Assembly: GCA_023634235.1 (NCBI GenBank)
Contig: JAMKCF010000016.1
Coordinates: 3,086,001 to 3,150,000 of the forward strand
Length of the DNA stretch: 64,000 bases
Origin: Pisaster brevispinus
Taxonomy: Eukaryota > Echinodermata > Asteroidea > Forcipulatida > Asteriidae
Direction: 5' to 3'
Shown: one piece after another, positions 11,093 through 22,300 of the stretch
Layout of the letters: every line of letters begins with the position of its first letter
Position numbering within the stretch: position 1 is the first letter of the stretch
The notes under the pieces: model-generated
Seen by the model: only the letters and a program-made list of their open reading frames with translations
The model's database searches: none
What the model was told of the DNA's origin: nothing
Program-made: the position numbers and the translations under genes

Positions 11093-11500
11093 ATGACTTT
11101 TCAAGCAAATATAACCCTTTCCTACAAAACTGTCAGAGTAATGATCTTGACATGGGTTTGAAAAAATCAGGAAAATAATACTTAATCGAAACACAATGAA
11201 GTCTTATGTTCTGTTGTGTGTCACAAAATGCAAAATCCAAAGTGGTAATGACCAAAAGTTAACCACCCTTCCACACAATGGTAGAGTCCATCTAAATCCT
11301 TCACTTGTTCTGCCTTACATATTTCTCAATTAAAAAGTAAGAGCCCAGTAAATGATACTGGGTCGATTGATTGATGTTTGCGGGGATGACAAGGAGGTCA
11401 AGGTGTGAGGGGGTGATGGTATTTTGCGAGGGAATTATGGCGAGAAAAATGTCCCAGAGAGTTGTTTGTCTGTAACAAGATCTGGCCGGGTATAATTAAG

Positions 11501-11850
11501 GAATTCAGGCTTGGACAAATGTTGGAATAATGGAAAACCATTTGGGGAAATTGATTATGGCCAGTGACAGTTTTGTTTTTCTGGTTTTTCTTTTACAACT
11601 GTCCATTTTTGATGAGAGTAAATGAAGTGGAAATAATTCTGAACTTGATCAGTGTGTACAACAATATCTAGTATTCAGAATTTTGCAAGAGTTTGGAACG
11701 GAGTACAACAGGAATTCAGGCTCGGACGAATGTTGGAACAATGAAAAATTATTTGGGGAAATTGATTGTTGTCAGTGACAGTTTTGTTTTTCTGGTTTGG
11801 GTTTTGGGGTGATTTTCTTTCGACTTGCCATTTTGATGTGAGTAAATTCT
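11501..11850 (+). repeat. 211-bp direct tandem duplication
   Basis: The block starting GAATTCAGGCTTGGACAAAT at 11501 recurs as GAATTCAGGCTCGGACGAAT at 11712. Both continue with GGGGAAATTGATT and CAGTGACAGTTTTG. The second unit is shorter, covering the first ~135 bp. Confidence 0.75.
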
Positions 11851-12558
11851 CTTTCAAAAAACTTTGAAAGGAAATTTGTTTGCATAAATATATTTGTTCT
11901 TCTTTTTAAATTTAAAAACCAAATTCCAATTTGTAATAATTTTCTGACTCGCCCACATTTGCAACAGAAAAAAAAATTCACATATGTATTTTTTATTTAT
12001 TCTTTTTAATAGCTCTAAATAAAAGCTTGAAAATAAACAGTTGAATTCAAATGAAACTTGTTCAAATGATCAAATTACAAGTAAAATCGTCGCAAGGATT
12101 ATCATTTGATAGTTTTCATGACTAGCTTCGCTACCCTTTAACCGTTCACACCCAAGAATTTCACTCAAATTAATTCCTCTTGGCCGACTTCAAATCCACT
12201 ACGGGTCAAAAATCTACGCTGCCCTTCCTCGACCTCAATTAAATGCCTTGTAGATTACACACATGTACATTCATAATAGGGTCTTTACCTTTTGCCCTAG
12301 ATCTAGGCAAATTGCCATCGTCAATCTCCACACAAACTGGGGATACCTTAAGCACTGTCCTCCCCCCCCCCACTTTTTTTTTTTTTCCTGAGCTTTTTTT
12401 TTTACATCATGACCAAAACATTCTGCACATTTTCCCCCTTCATTCTTATCTTACGTCTGAACATAAATCGGTATGTTCTGCTGGCAACATGCCAAGTATT
12501 AAACATACAGGAATTAATCAACAAAAGAAACGACAAACGTCCAGGTTTTTTTAATGCA

Positions 12559-12745
12559 GAGCTGCCAACATTTGCATCTTGCAATCAGGAAGATTTTGTA
12601 CAACAATCAGGGAGATATTTAGAATTACATTCAACATAATATGGAAAAGGTTTCCATAATCAAGGACACTTTCAAATAGAACACGGAAAGATTGGTTTAT
12701 TTTCAGGGAACTTTCTGCAGAATCAGAAAGATTTGGTAGCTTGTT
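12559..12745 (+). repeat. Family D repeat, uninterrupted copy
   Basis: Begins GAGCTGCCAACATTTGC and ends TTTGGTAGCT. This intact copy gives the empty-site reference for insertions in the copies at 24271-24620 and 36645-37320. Its TTTAGAATTACATTC segment is the position of the insertion in the latter. Confidence 0.65.
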
Positions 12746-13105
12746 TAATTTCTAATGCTCAGCAGTTGGGATTCAGACGACAAACTCTGATCAATTTCAA
12801 TTTCCCAAAGCACTTGAATATGAAGTTCTAGAATTATTCCATCAATTTTTTTTCAAGCTATTGACAAACAATGTTGCTTACAGTTGTATCACTTGATATG
12901 TTTTGCCAACACACCAGAAAACTTTTGACTTTTTTTCTCAGAACAAATTTTTGAAGAAGGAGGATGTTAAAACACCAAAAAAAGTATAAAAAAAATAATC
13001 ACATATGCAAAGTAAAATGCACAAAAAGCTAAAAGCCAATCTTTAAAAGCTAAAAGCCACCCTTGGTATGGGGCTCAAGGAGAAAACATTTCAGATGAAA
13101 ATAAC

Positions 13106-13260
13106 TCAGGGGAGCTGAAGGTAGGAATTGGTATTCCTCTTAAAACAGTCTAGATTGTAGGATGGAGGGAAACATGCACCAGACAAGGAGTTCCAAAGAG
13201 ATGCAGTACGTGGAATAAAGCTGTTAGTCTTTGTTCTACTGTATATCATAGCAAAGCAAG
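13106..13260 (-). mobile_element. LINE 3' coding fragment, reverse transcriptase C-terminus
   Basis: The minus-strand frame reads SFIPRTASLWNSLSGACFPP then SYNLDCFKRNTNSYLQLP and a stop. The pattern F-x-PRT-x-x-LWNSL followed by FKRN-x-x-x-YL is characteristic of the C-terminal end of many CR1/L2/Jockey-type non-LTR retrotransposon polymerases. Upstream reverse transcriptase blocks are missing, so it is a 5'-truncated dead copy. Confidence 0.6.
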
Positions 13261-14235
13261 AGTGTATGGGTGAAAACAAGCATTCCAAGACATTTTGTTT
13301 ACCGCCGATTTGGAGAACTTTGTAACTTGAGGCAAGAAAAGTGTTATTTTTTGCCCCACTTACAAAAAAAAGTGGAAAATGAGTGCATTGCAAAACTGAA
13401 TTTGACCTCGTGGCCTTCTTTCACAAGTTGCTCAGTTATTTTTTTCTACAACAGGAAAGTTTAATCTGTTTTGACATCACACAAATCGTTTAAAAACCGA
13501 TCAGGAATTCGACTTCGCTGTCCAAAGAACAAAATTTAAACAGCCTTCTGGGTTCAAAACTAACATCAATCTCCCAACGTCAAAATAATTTTCTGGATCC
13601 TTATCTGAGGCCAACAATTTGGAGGATTTGGGGATTTTTTTGTTCTTCTTAAGAAGTGTGGTTAAAGAGGGTTGTGTTACAAGAATAAATACGATTTAAT
13701 CAAGCCATCTGCCCAGGCCTGCAGCAACAGGATTACTGTCACCGTGTACAAGGCATGCTTGTCATGATCAGTTTATGGGTTGAAACTTCGGGGTATCTCG
13801 GACTGACAACATTGTGAAGTGGGAGGGCAAAAGTGACAGAGTGAAACTTGGACAAAGTTGTCTTTAACGAAAGTGACAACATTTCAGATAATGTTTGGTG
13901 GGAGTTATGGTTTTTTGACGAGATACAGTCTGGCAATTCTAAAGGAGTTCTTTTTAAAAGCTTAAAGAATGTGACAACATTGGTAAGGCCTAACAATAAT
14001 ATGGGTTTGTTTCCTGATGCCTGACCTACTGTTCAAAAACCTGCCTATTGTAAAAAAAAATTATCAGCAATTTGACTTTCTTTTGGTTTTGCTGCATATT
14101 TTAATATTCTGGAATTTGTATTACTATTATTATTTTTTTATGCTCGATCAAATCTGATCGCTTAAAAAATGATAGAGTTCTCTTATTGAAATATATATTT
14201 TGTTTCATAATTTCAACATATATTCAGGAGTTAAA

Positions 14236-14575
14236 AAAAAATAACAGCTGAACAAGTTTGGAGATGAGCTCCTCTTCTTCATTTTACAAGTTGATGAAAA
14301 TCAGTTTTCTTCCGTTGGACTTCGTACAAATCATGCCTGCGGGAAGTCCAGGCTCTGTGGCTCTTTTGCAGGCCTCGAAATAACCCACAGCACCCACAGC
14401 AATTGCCGCGATGCCCTGTGCTTTTGCTGTGGTGCCCTTTGCAAAGTTCCAACACAAATTTACATTTTCCTCATAGAGTGCCCCTCACCAGAGGAAAAAT
14501 GCCGTGCCCCTTCAAGAGTGAATGATTTGTAACCATGTGATGTCATAGGTCACATGGTCTATAACATTTCTTCAA
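14236..14575 (+). repeat. Family J repeat
   Basis: AACAGCTGAACAAGTTTGGAG, GGAAGTCCAGGCTCTGTGGC and GATGTCATAGGTCACATGG occur here. They recur in reverse orientation at 37373-37595. Confidence 0.55.
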
Positions 14576-15077
14576 GCAAAAATAGTTTAAAGGAAGTGAC
14601 CATTCTTACACCATTTAAGTTATGTGCAAATCTGTGAATATTTTTATTTTTAATTTTACCAAAATTGCACACTCCCTTTAAGGGTAGGCTGGTGCCCCAC
14701 AGATGTTCTGGAATTTTTAAGGCTTTTTTTTTTGGACAGACCCCAAAAAGTTGACATGAGTCTAGAATCGCTTGAGGTGCAAAGTCACTGGATTTACCGA
14801 AGCTGCTAAAACCAATTGGAAATTCAAAGAACTTGCATTCAGAATTGTTGGGGATTGATGGAAGAAATATGTGTAACATTTGTGTCCGTGGGCATGTTTG
14901 GCTACAGTTACTGATACATTGATGTTGTGCAGGAATTGAAATGGAAACCAGACACCATTCTCTGCATAGATGAATGTAGTTTTGCAAAAGTAATCCTATG
15001 TAAATCAATGCAACCATACCGAGGCTGAGAGGGGGATAGTCAGGTTCCTTGATATGCAAATCAGTTATTGCTACATG

Positions 15078-15440
15078 GAGAAAATTACAAGTCTCTAAAC
15101 TCACCTTAAAATGGTGTAAAAAGTCAACTTACTTCAAACACTTCCAGAGCAAAATTGAAAAAGGTGACATCATCGGAAAGCGAAAGCAAACAGAGCCTAG
15201 GTCTGTATCCAAAGAGGAATTTTAGTGCCAGTCAAAAACTCAAATTCCACGCTATTTTGATTGAATATCATCAAAATTCAGTAACGAACTGAAAATCCTT
15301 TGTAGGAACAAGACAACCTTCTTTGAAATGTGACATCATTGAACGTTTTTTGGATTTGGACAAAAAAAACACTTGAAGAGTATCAAACACTCACATTTTA
15401 CACCATCTTGAGGTGAGATTGGAGACTTGTAATTATTTCC
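15078..15440. mobile_element. MITE with ~45-bp imperfect inverted ends
   Basis: The left arm AAAATTACAAGTCTCTAAAC..CACCTTAAAATGGTGTAAAA is mirrored by TTTTACACCATCTTGAGGTG..GGAGACTTGTAATTATT at 15396-15440. The two arms enclose about 270 bp of AT-rich DNA without a gene. Confidence 0.6.
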
Positions 15441-15529
15441 CCATTTTCTTAAGGACTCCACCAGAAACTGAGTGGATCACAAAACTGAATTTGACCTTGG
15501 AGCCCCTCTTTAAAGTCTATGGAAAACCT

Positions 15530-15605
15530 TTGAAGGGGCACCAAGGCCAAGACCAGGGCAAGAGACGCCATGGCCTCCGTGTTATTCCAGGTCTGATGGC
15601 ACAAA
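15530..15605 (+). repeat. Family G short repeat
   Basis: GGGCACCAAGGCCAAGACCA then GGCCTCCGTG. The same block occurs at 54240-54355 and 56513-56600. Confidence 0.5.
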
Positions 15606-16522
15606 CAAATTTGTACACTAATTGTCCAGTTTTCTTTGACCCTAAAAAAGAAGAAGTAACTAACCGATCAGCTGAAAAGTTGCATACGTAGTTAGTTAAC
15701 ATAGAATGTTTCAGACATCATAATGTTCTGGCTGTCTCCAATTTTTATTACATTCCACTATTTCCGAGAAGTGGATTTTGGCCGTTGGCGTTACAAATAT
15801 TCCACGATCCCTTGATGATGCAAGTAAACATTCTTGGAAGCTACTGAAGACGTCATTTATCATTTACGCCACAACAACTACGCAATGTTGATCTCACTAT
15901 CTGGATGAGGTCTTTGTGCTCACTTCTTACAATTTCCCTGGAACCGGTCTTACAAACCATTGAAAAGTTCTCTATTTACTGCTCTGGAGTTTTAAAAAAG
16001 TTCCCACACAATCCTGGTAAACAATGCTTACTCTATGCATTGAGCTCTACGCAAAGTTCCTAACAAACGTGGTAAACAATCGGAACTCTATCAGGCTCTA
16101 CACACAGGCAAACCCCAGTAATAGATGGCTCATGCAATCACCTTATTACACCATAGTGAATAAGGGTCCAACCAGCGTGTCCGGGACCAGTCCAGGACAC
16201 ACAGGCATTAAATTAAATGCCCACTTATTTTAACAAATGGCCGCTGTCAATTGGCTTGACACATTGACCATTAAGGATTGGCCATACCCACATCCCATTC
16301 TTTATCCCTGGTAAACAGACATTAAGGCCTCTGTGCCTGGCCTCTGTGACTGGTCTCCTGTTTTGCTGGAGTTTGTTGTCGGTTGTGAACCCCCATTGCC
16401 AGGGCCTCTGTAGTCTTCTTGTAGTCTGTCTCCATTCAAAACATTGGTAGCCCTGTTCACACTGCTGAGCCAATTCCCAGGAAATATAGCCCCAGGAAAC
16501 TCCTGGGGAGTTGTACATGTAT

Positions 16523-16780
16523 TATTTATTTTATTATTTATTCATTTATTTTAATTACACATTCAACAGCACAATTAGCGCCTCTAATAGGAATCAAGAA
16601 AAAATGTTCAGTTTTAGAAGTGGGAGAAAAAACTCCAATGGGAAAAAATCTACGCAATCAGGTAGGGACTAAAAACCTAATCCACATGTTAGGCTCCAGT
16701 TTGAGGTTGGATTTGAACCAAGGTCCACAGAGGTGAAAGGCAGGGAAAGAAACCACTGAACCAACCTGGTCCACCGAGCC
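16523..16780 (-). mobile_element. tRNA-derived SINE, family S3
   Basis: On the minus strand the head reads GGTTGGTTCAGTGGTTTC then CCTTGGTTCAAATCCAACC, a tRNA-like A/B-box pair. The body contains CCCTACCTGATTGCGTAG and CATTTTTTCTTGATTCC. The AT-rich end at the left is its 3' tail. Confidence 0.6.
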
Positions 16781-16976
16781 AACCATAAAACCATGCTCAA
16801 GCCAACCTTAACCCCAACATCACCCCCATGTTAAGTTCAAACTTGATACAATTTTCTTAGGGAAAAATGCTACGTCAAGAAGCATACCCCAGGCTTTACA
16901 ACCCTAATCCCTAGCAGGGGCAGCTGTTTCCCCCCAAAATAGCCTGTTTGGTTTACAAGGTGCTGTTGGCAAACTT

Positions 16977-17252
16977 AATGCAACCTTCTTCTTCTTCTTC
17001 TTCTTGGTCAGTTGGCACTGAATTGTGCTGCTGTGGCCTTCATTACAGCCCTCCAACCATCTCTGCTATTCGCCATGGTGGTAACTGGCGTCTCTACTGA
17101 CTGATCCGGTCCACTGCTTTATGTCATCTGTCCATCTCATTGCTGGTCTGCCCCTGCTTCTCTTCCCCTCCATTCTTCCCTGTACTATCGTCTTCTCCAA
17201 ACCATCTCTTCTAACCATATGTCCAAAAAATCTCATCTTCCTCAATGCAACC
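16977..17252 (-). mobile_element. 5'-truncated LINE insertion with 9-bp target duplication
   Basis: The minus-strand frame reads RKMRFFGHMVRRDGLEKTIV then GRMEGKRSRGRPAMRW and TDDIKQWTG. This is the C-terminal signature (FGH-x-x-RR, GKR-x-RGRP, W-x-DDI-x-x-WTG) of a widespread class of LINE polymerases. A second frame continues as NSRDGWRAVMKATAAQ to a stop, so there is a frameshift. The insert ends in an (AAG)n tail on the minus strand at 16986-17005. AATGCAACC flanks it at 16977-16985 and 17244-17252. Confidence 0.75.
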
Positions 17253-17257
17253 AATCA

Positions 17258-17655
17258 TGCAAAAAACACCAGGGCGAACCCCTTCTCTTAACGATAAGTG
17301 TACTGGGTTCTTTTAGGTGCATTACACAACACACAGGATCTACGATATTACGTCCCACCTGAAGGACGAAGCAATAGTGGTTAAGGGTCTTGCTTAAGGA
17401 CACAAGTGCCAAGACCTGCAGCCGATTTCATGAAACGCTAGGATTAATCCTATCTCGACTTAGGACGAGTAACTAGTCCTAACTTAGGATTAATCTTAAG
17501 GTTTACATGTTACAGTGCAAGGCTGGGACTCGTCCTAAGTCCTAAGATTAATCCTAAGTTCAATGAAGTTAGGAAGAGTTTGGTGAAATCGACGGCAGGA
17601 CTTGAACTCACACCCTGCCAAACAGAGCCCTACGGCTCTTCCACGGCAAAACAGC
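17258..17655 (-). mobile_element. tRNA-derived SINE S1, interrupted by a MITE
   Basis: The left part (CAGGGCGAACCCCTTCTCTT to AAGTGCCAAGACCTGCAG) and the right part (GGACTTGAACTCACACCCTG) are the two halves of one minus-strand S1 copy. They separate at the tRNA-like B box. The intervening 173 bp is a MITE. Confidence 0.75.
17422..17594. mobile_element. MITE (AGGATTAATCCT type) nested in SINE
   Basis: The element starts CCGATTTCATGAAACGC and ends with GGTGAAATCGACG, so its ends mirror each other. The interior repeats CCTAACTTAGGATTAATC and its complement. GCAG flanks both sides (17418-17421 and 17595-17598), compatible with a target duplication. Confidence 0.75.
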
Positions 17656-18028
17656 CTAAAGCAAGTACAGAGATAAGCTGTTTGGCCATAAAAATGGGAT
17701 GAAAGTGTAAAAAGAGGCTAAGATAGGACATGTTGTATTCAGAAACATACAGAGTATGCCTTCAAAACTTTGAAATGGGAAAAGCACCCTTAATTTACCC
17801 AGAAATGATCTGATGTAAAAACTGCAATTTTTTCGAGTTGGGCTGTTTTGCTATGGAAGGGCCGCCTAGTCCAACACACCTGAACCACGACACGCCGTTA
17901 CAAAAAGGCTTATTTTCAAAACTACCAAGGAAAACGCTTAACATGTCAAGTCCCTCCAATTTTCAATAACTCTCCGATATTCAAAAATAATCCATTACGT
18001 GTATTTATGTGAACCTGGGTCATGTCTG

Positions 18029-18156
18029 TCAAGCCAGTTCTCCATCAGACCCAGCCAATATGAGCTTAGCACGCTCCACTGGTGACCAGATCACATGTGG
18101 GGGTAGCGGAATTTGAGTATCACGGCACTCGATGACGATTGAGATTTGGCGGCAAA
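18029..18156 (-). CDS. Possible terminal exon, unidentified
   Basis: A minus-strand frame preceded by GGGAAAAATAG reads CRQISIVIECRDTQIPLPPH then VIWSPVERAKLILAGSDGEL, ending in Ala and TGA. The composition looks protein-like and the frame is open from the putative acceptor to the stop. The acceptor has a purine-rich stretch just upstream, which weakens it. No family is recognised. Confidence 0.25.
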
Positions 18157-18324
18157 CTATTTTTCCCAAAACAGAGGGGAATGTTTGTTGGTTTTTTTCA
18201 ATCAATATCAATGGTTGACAGTTGCAATGCTAGTCTAACATTAAGGTAGGGCAGTTTTACCTAGTTAAGTAAAGGACACCTGAAATGAAATTGTTTGCAA
18301 GGAAACTTTTTGCCCTCAGGTTTG

Positions 18325-18757
18325 AAACTTTCTCAGTGATTAGCCAGCAGGACAGCTAGCTTGTCACTTTAACAGTCGGCAACCGCTCTCACTAGTCCAT
18401 ATTTCATATTTATATTTTCATTTTTTTTATTTGTTACACATCCAACAGCACAATTAGTGGAAATTACAGGATGGATAGGAAACGAAAAGAATTGTTCAGT
18501 TTTAGATGAGGGAGGAAAACCCCAACTTGGGGAAACCCATGCAATCAGGTAGGGACTGAAAACCCAATCCACATGCAAGGCTCTGGGGACTGGTCTGAGG
18601 TGGGATTCGAACTGGGGTCCACAGAGGTGAAAGGCAGGGAAAGAAACAACTGAGCCAACCCGACCCTGATGCTTTTTAGCAGTGAACCAGCCAGTGGGAC
18701 CACGAGCGTTTTCACAACAATTTACCCAGTGGACCCTCAGGGAGAACACTGACTGAA
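18325..18757 (+). repeat. Family K repeat, interrupted by a SINE
   Basis: The left part (GTGATTAGCCAGCAGGACAG to CATATTTCATATT) and the right part (AGTGAACCAGCCAGTGGGAC to GGGAGAACACTG) match one K copy. The SINE at 18417-18668 separates them. Confidence 0.65.
18417..18668 (-). mobile_element. tRNA-derived SINE S3 nested in family K
   Basis: The minus-strand head GGTTGGCTCAGTTGTTTC and CCAGTTCGAATCCCACC are the A/B-box-like pair. The body GGGTTTTCAGTCCCTACC matches 16523-16780 and 28722-28840. The T-rich left end is the tail. Confidence 0.7.
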
Positions 18758-18789
18758 GACAGCGCTATCAAGCCTTGCGCTTCTCACAG

Positions 18790-19500
18790 AATCCAGGTAG
18801 ACAATTCACTATCAATTTAAAGCATACGCACACAATAACCTTTGGTGGCATCCTCTGGATGGCTTAAGTTTCCGCATGATTTCCTCCATGATTTTCAAAT
18901 TTACAATTGTGTTACGCATGACAGGTCCATCACATTCATCAATGTTCTCCTCCCCGAACCCAGCGTGCTTCAGCCAACCCACCATGCCACATCTAACCCC
19001 CAAACACATCCGCCCCACGTGGTACCCTTCCAGTACCCCTCAACCCTCCCAGGTCCATGAAACCCTCCATCTCCCCCACCTCCAATCAGCTCTCACCGCT
19101 AAGTCTTGTTTTTCCAAATCTTCCAACCATTCTTTAGTCTCTCCCACTCTGTCCAACTTAAGTCTCTAATTTCCCCTTTCTCCCATAATCCCCCCTGGAG
19201 GACAGAGTTGACTTGGAATGTTCGGCGGTGCGTTCAGGGCTTTAGGTGTCTTAAGTCTTGAGGCTTCAATCCCTCTCTTACCCCTGTGTTCCCCTTTCTC
19301 CGTTAGACAAAGAGTAGACAATACACGAGACTGATACCTATTTGGCTTGAATGGGAAGCTGTACAGCTGCGTCATCCATCATAATCCCACATCCAGATAT
19401 TGGGAGCTTTAGTTGGAAAATACCTTTGTTATATTCCCAAATCGCTTTTTAGAAACTTACATCATTGTGACTGAAGGTAGAAAATGAAACAGGTAACTCT
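18790..19500. other. No supported gene
   Basis: A C/T-rich stretch covers 18950-19180 on the plus strand. A minus-strand frame over 18830-19018 is open but lacks splice signals (see rejected list). Confidence 0.3.
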
Positions 19501-19526
19501 TCAACTGTATGAGAATATAATTTCAG

Positions 19527-19706
19527 AGCTGCCTACATTTGCATCTTCCAATCAGAGAAATTTTGTACAAGGAGATATTTAGAATTAAATTCCATATAAT
19601 CAGGAAAAAGTTTCCATAATCAGGGAGATTTCCTAATTTGTTCATCAGGACATAGAAAGATTGGTGTATTTTCAGGGAACTTTCTGCAGAACCAAGGACA
19701 GTTGGC
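19527..19706 (+). repeat. Family D repeat
   Basis: GAGCTGCCTACATTTGCATC, then TTTCCATAATCAGGGAGATT and TCAGGGAACTTTCTGCAG align with 12559-12745. Confidence 0.65.
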
Positions 19707-20149
19707 AAGAACAAGGTTTGATGAATGTAGAATTTCCTAAACTGGCTCATGGGCCTGGGTACCCCCAAATTCTAGACCTAGAATCTCTCAAATGTTACAA
19801 TTCATGAGGTTTACAGACTTTCTGCATCACACAAAAATACAGAGCTACACTTACAGGTTTGGACACAATGTGGACTATTTCATTCTGCCTTTGCTGACTG
19901 CATTACTTCTTTCTAGAAAAATTGAAGGCTCTAAGAGCTTTTGAGAAAATTCTAAAATCAGGAAATATCCTGAGAAATCACCACGGGTTTATTCATACTG
20001 TAGCTGCCTGTCAGTTAGCATGCTGTGTGACACTCGTGTGTACAAAACATGTTTGAAGTGCAACATTTTACCATTTTACCGGCTGACACAGAATTTCTAG
20101 ATTACTTTTGAAATGTATCGGCCTATACAAGTATGTGTTCAAAGGGAGG

Positions 20150-20310
20150 GTATAGCTGGAAAAAATAATCTAATGTGAACTCAATTTCCTCATTGATTGA
20201 ACACATTTTAAAAGAATTTCAGCTAAGATTACTTGATGCTGTTTTCGTTCAAGATGGTCTTTAATCAGCTGAATCAAATAGGGCCATGGGTCTAAAGTAG
20301 CACTGGTTGA
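20150..20310 (+). repeat. Dispersed repeat shared with 43010-43215
   Basis: CTCATTGATTGAACACATTT, TTTTCGTTCAAGATGGTC and AGGGCCATGGGTCTAAAGTA occur in the same order at 43010-43215 (TTATTGATTGAAAACATTTT, TTTTCGTTCCAGCTGGTC, AGACCATGGGTGTAG). Its class is unknown. Confidence 0.5.
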
Positions 20311-20404
20311 CTGTGTACATCGGTTTTTCTATTATACCCATGCAGTGCAGTCAAGTTCAATTACACAGTTCACTTAAGTGAATTGAACTGTATTTTAAAC
20401 TTAC

Positions 20405-20513
20405 CTTACTGGAAAATAGGATTGTCCGTCTTTGGGTCGTGGTCCTCTCCTAAATAAAATGCGTCCCTCAATCTGAGACTTTGGACTTCTTGAGGTATGG
20501 AAGCGTGAATTAC
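20405..20513 (-). CDS. Best candidate exon of a minus-strand gene
   Basis: On the minus strand TTTTTTGTTTATCTCAG precedes the exon and CAGTAAG/GTAAGTTT follows it, both strong splice signals. Two frames are open. The one compatible with the strong donor reads NSRFHTSRSPKSQIEGRILF then RRGPRPKDGQSYFPV (phase 2 in, 2 nt left over). It joins in phase with the exon at 23639-23743. The other frame (VIHASIPQEVQSLRLRDAFY then LGEDHDPKTDNPIF) would need a weaker internal donor at CCA/GTAAGG. Neither peptide was recognised. A noncoding exon remains possible. Confidence 0.5.
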
Positions 20514-20597
20514 CTGAGATAAACAAAAAAGACAACAAAACAGATTAAAAGCGTGGTAAAGTATTGGTAAAATGGTTTACTAATCATGTAATTACTC

Positions 20598-20880
20598 TCT
20601 TTGAATCAAGATAATGTACATCATCATTTGTATAGATGTTACATGTATAGCATCGGTTGTGTTTGGTAAGCTACTGCTGCTGATATAATCACACTAATTG
20701 AATCAAGACAGTGTACAGCATTGGTTATATTTGGTTTACTGCTAATATAGTCACACTCATTGAATCAACACAATGTACAACACAGGTCCTGTTGGTTATA
20801 ATTTGGTAAACTGCTGCTACTGATAACAATTTGCCTTGAATCAAGATAATGTACAGCATGTCAGCATCGGTTTATGCTCA
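20598..20880 (+). repeat. Degenerate tandem repeat, 62-97 bp units
   Basis: TTGAATCAAGATAATGTACA-like blocks start at 20601, 20698, 20760 and 20836. Each is followed by variants of TTGGTTATATTTGGTAAACTGC. About four units are present. Confidence 0.65.
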
Positions 20881-20886
20881 AACAAC

Positions 20887-21073
20887 TGCGCCCAACTTCA
20901 TAGAGCTGCTTAATCACAATAAGTAGCTATGCACAACAAAATTAATGCCTACTAGAATAAGGTTACCAGCCAAAATACCATGTCCCGTGTTATATTTTGT
21001 GACTGGCATTCTGCTTAGTAGAATTGTTAAGCAATATTTTCTGCTTAAGCAGCTCTGTGAAATTTGGCCTTAA
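20887..21073 (+). mobile_element. Family A palindromic MITE, full copy
   Basis: The left end CCCAACTTCATAGAGCTGCT is mirrored by AGCAGCTCTGTGAAATTTGG at the right. The centre holds AAGGTTACCAGCCAAAATAC and GTGACTGGCATTCTGCTTAG. It is the reference copy for the family in this window. Confidence 0.75.
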
Positions 21074-21719
21074 CTGCTGAAATGATTCGTTTCTTTGAAT
21101 CAATTTATGGCCAACATTTGCCAGTCTCAAACAATATTCATATCACGATATTTTGGCTGGTAGCCCATTTGCGCTTAGCATGCTTTTTCTATACTAAGCA
21201 ATGTCTTGTGCTCAAGCCCAGCTGTGTATAAATTCACCATGCTGTCATGATCAGTCAATGCTGACCTATCAACTATATGTACCAAAGAAAAAGAGCCAAA
21301 AACGTGTGTTTGTCACATCTTCAACTGCATTCAGTGTTTGTCTGGATCCAACCTGTCACATCTACTCAGGAATTACTAGTAATGGGACCAAGGATGCACC
21401 CTGGACCCCCATATCATCCCCCCTTCAACACTGCCTCTTCAGAAACGCAGGTATTGTCCATCCAACAGTCAGGCAATTTTAAATTCCTTAGCGCTATGGG
21501 TCGGGCATTGTGGTGGGGATTGTACGGCTATTATTCCCGCCTCACAATGACGGGATAGAGGAGTAGAGGGTTTGGATCTGATGATCAGAAACAGTAAACA
21601 AGCTAGCTTGGAGGATTAACTCTAGGCTGTGTGCCTTAGCAGTGGACTGCAAAATGTTCCCCCAGCTCAGGATATCATAAAAATCGGTCCCTTCACAATG
21701 TAGAAGGTAAACAAGATGG

Positions 21720-22300
21720 TTACAAACGGTAGTGGACGAGATGGGACAGCTGAAGGTGCAGGATAGAATGAGTTCAAGCCTTATGTAATCAATTACAATT
21801 GTTGACTCGTTAATTGGGGCAGTTATTTAAATCTTCAAAGTCAAGATGTTGGTAAACGTTAGAATTGAAGACTGGAAGTGCTTCGAGTTTACACATGAGG
21901 CAAGCTTTGCTTTGGGTTACAAACGGTTGTGGACGAAAAGAGACTCCTAAAGTTGCGGGTTGTCTTTGGTATAAAATGGGCTTAAGGTCAAGTATCTAAT
22001 TATTGAGTCATTAATTGGGGCAGTTATTTAAATTGGCAAAGTCAAGATGTTTGTAAACATCAGAATTGAAGTGCTTCAAGTTTACACATAAGGCAAGCTT
22101 TGCTTTGGGTTACAAACGGTACTGGGAGCAAAGAGACTTCTAAAGTTGCAGATAGTCTTTGGTGTAATATAAGATAAACTCTAGTATTAAATTACAATTA
22201 TTGAGTCATTAGTTTGGGCAATTGTTGACAGACATCAGAATTGAAGGGTTTAGGGTTTAAGCATGGAGTAAGCTTTTTCTCCGTGGTTTAAGTTACAAAA
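21720..22300 (+). repeat. ~190-bp tandem array, about three units
   Basis: TTACAAACGGT recurs at about 21720, 21917 and 22110, and a diverged TTACAAAACTGG lies near 22294. Each unit contains ATTGAGTCATTA, TTGGGGCAGTTATTTAAAT and CATCAGAATTGAAG. Periods are about 197, 193 and 183 bp. Confidence 0.75.

Noticed and set aside
14559..15104. Longest open frame of the window (181 codons, minus strand)
   Set aside because: No start context, splice signals, domains or family motifs; it overlaps the arm of an inverted-repeat element. Length is plausible by chance in 64 kb of six frames.
18812..19018. Minus-strand open frame with WLKHAGFGEENIDECDG
   Set aside because: Protein-like to the eye, but no matching splice sites or family could be named, and the upstream part is a C/T-rich run.
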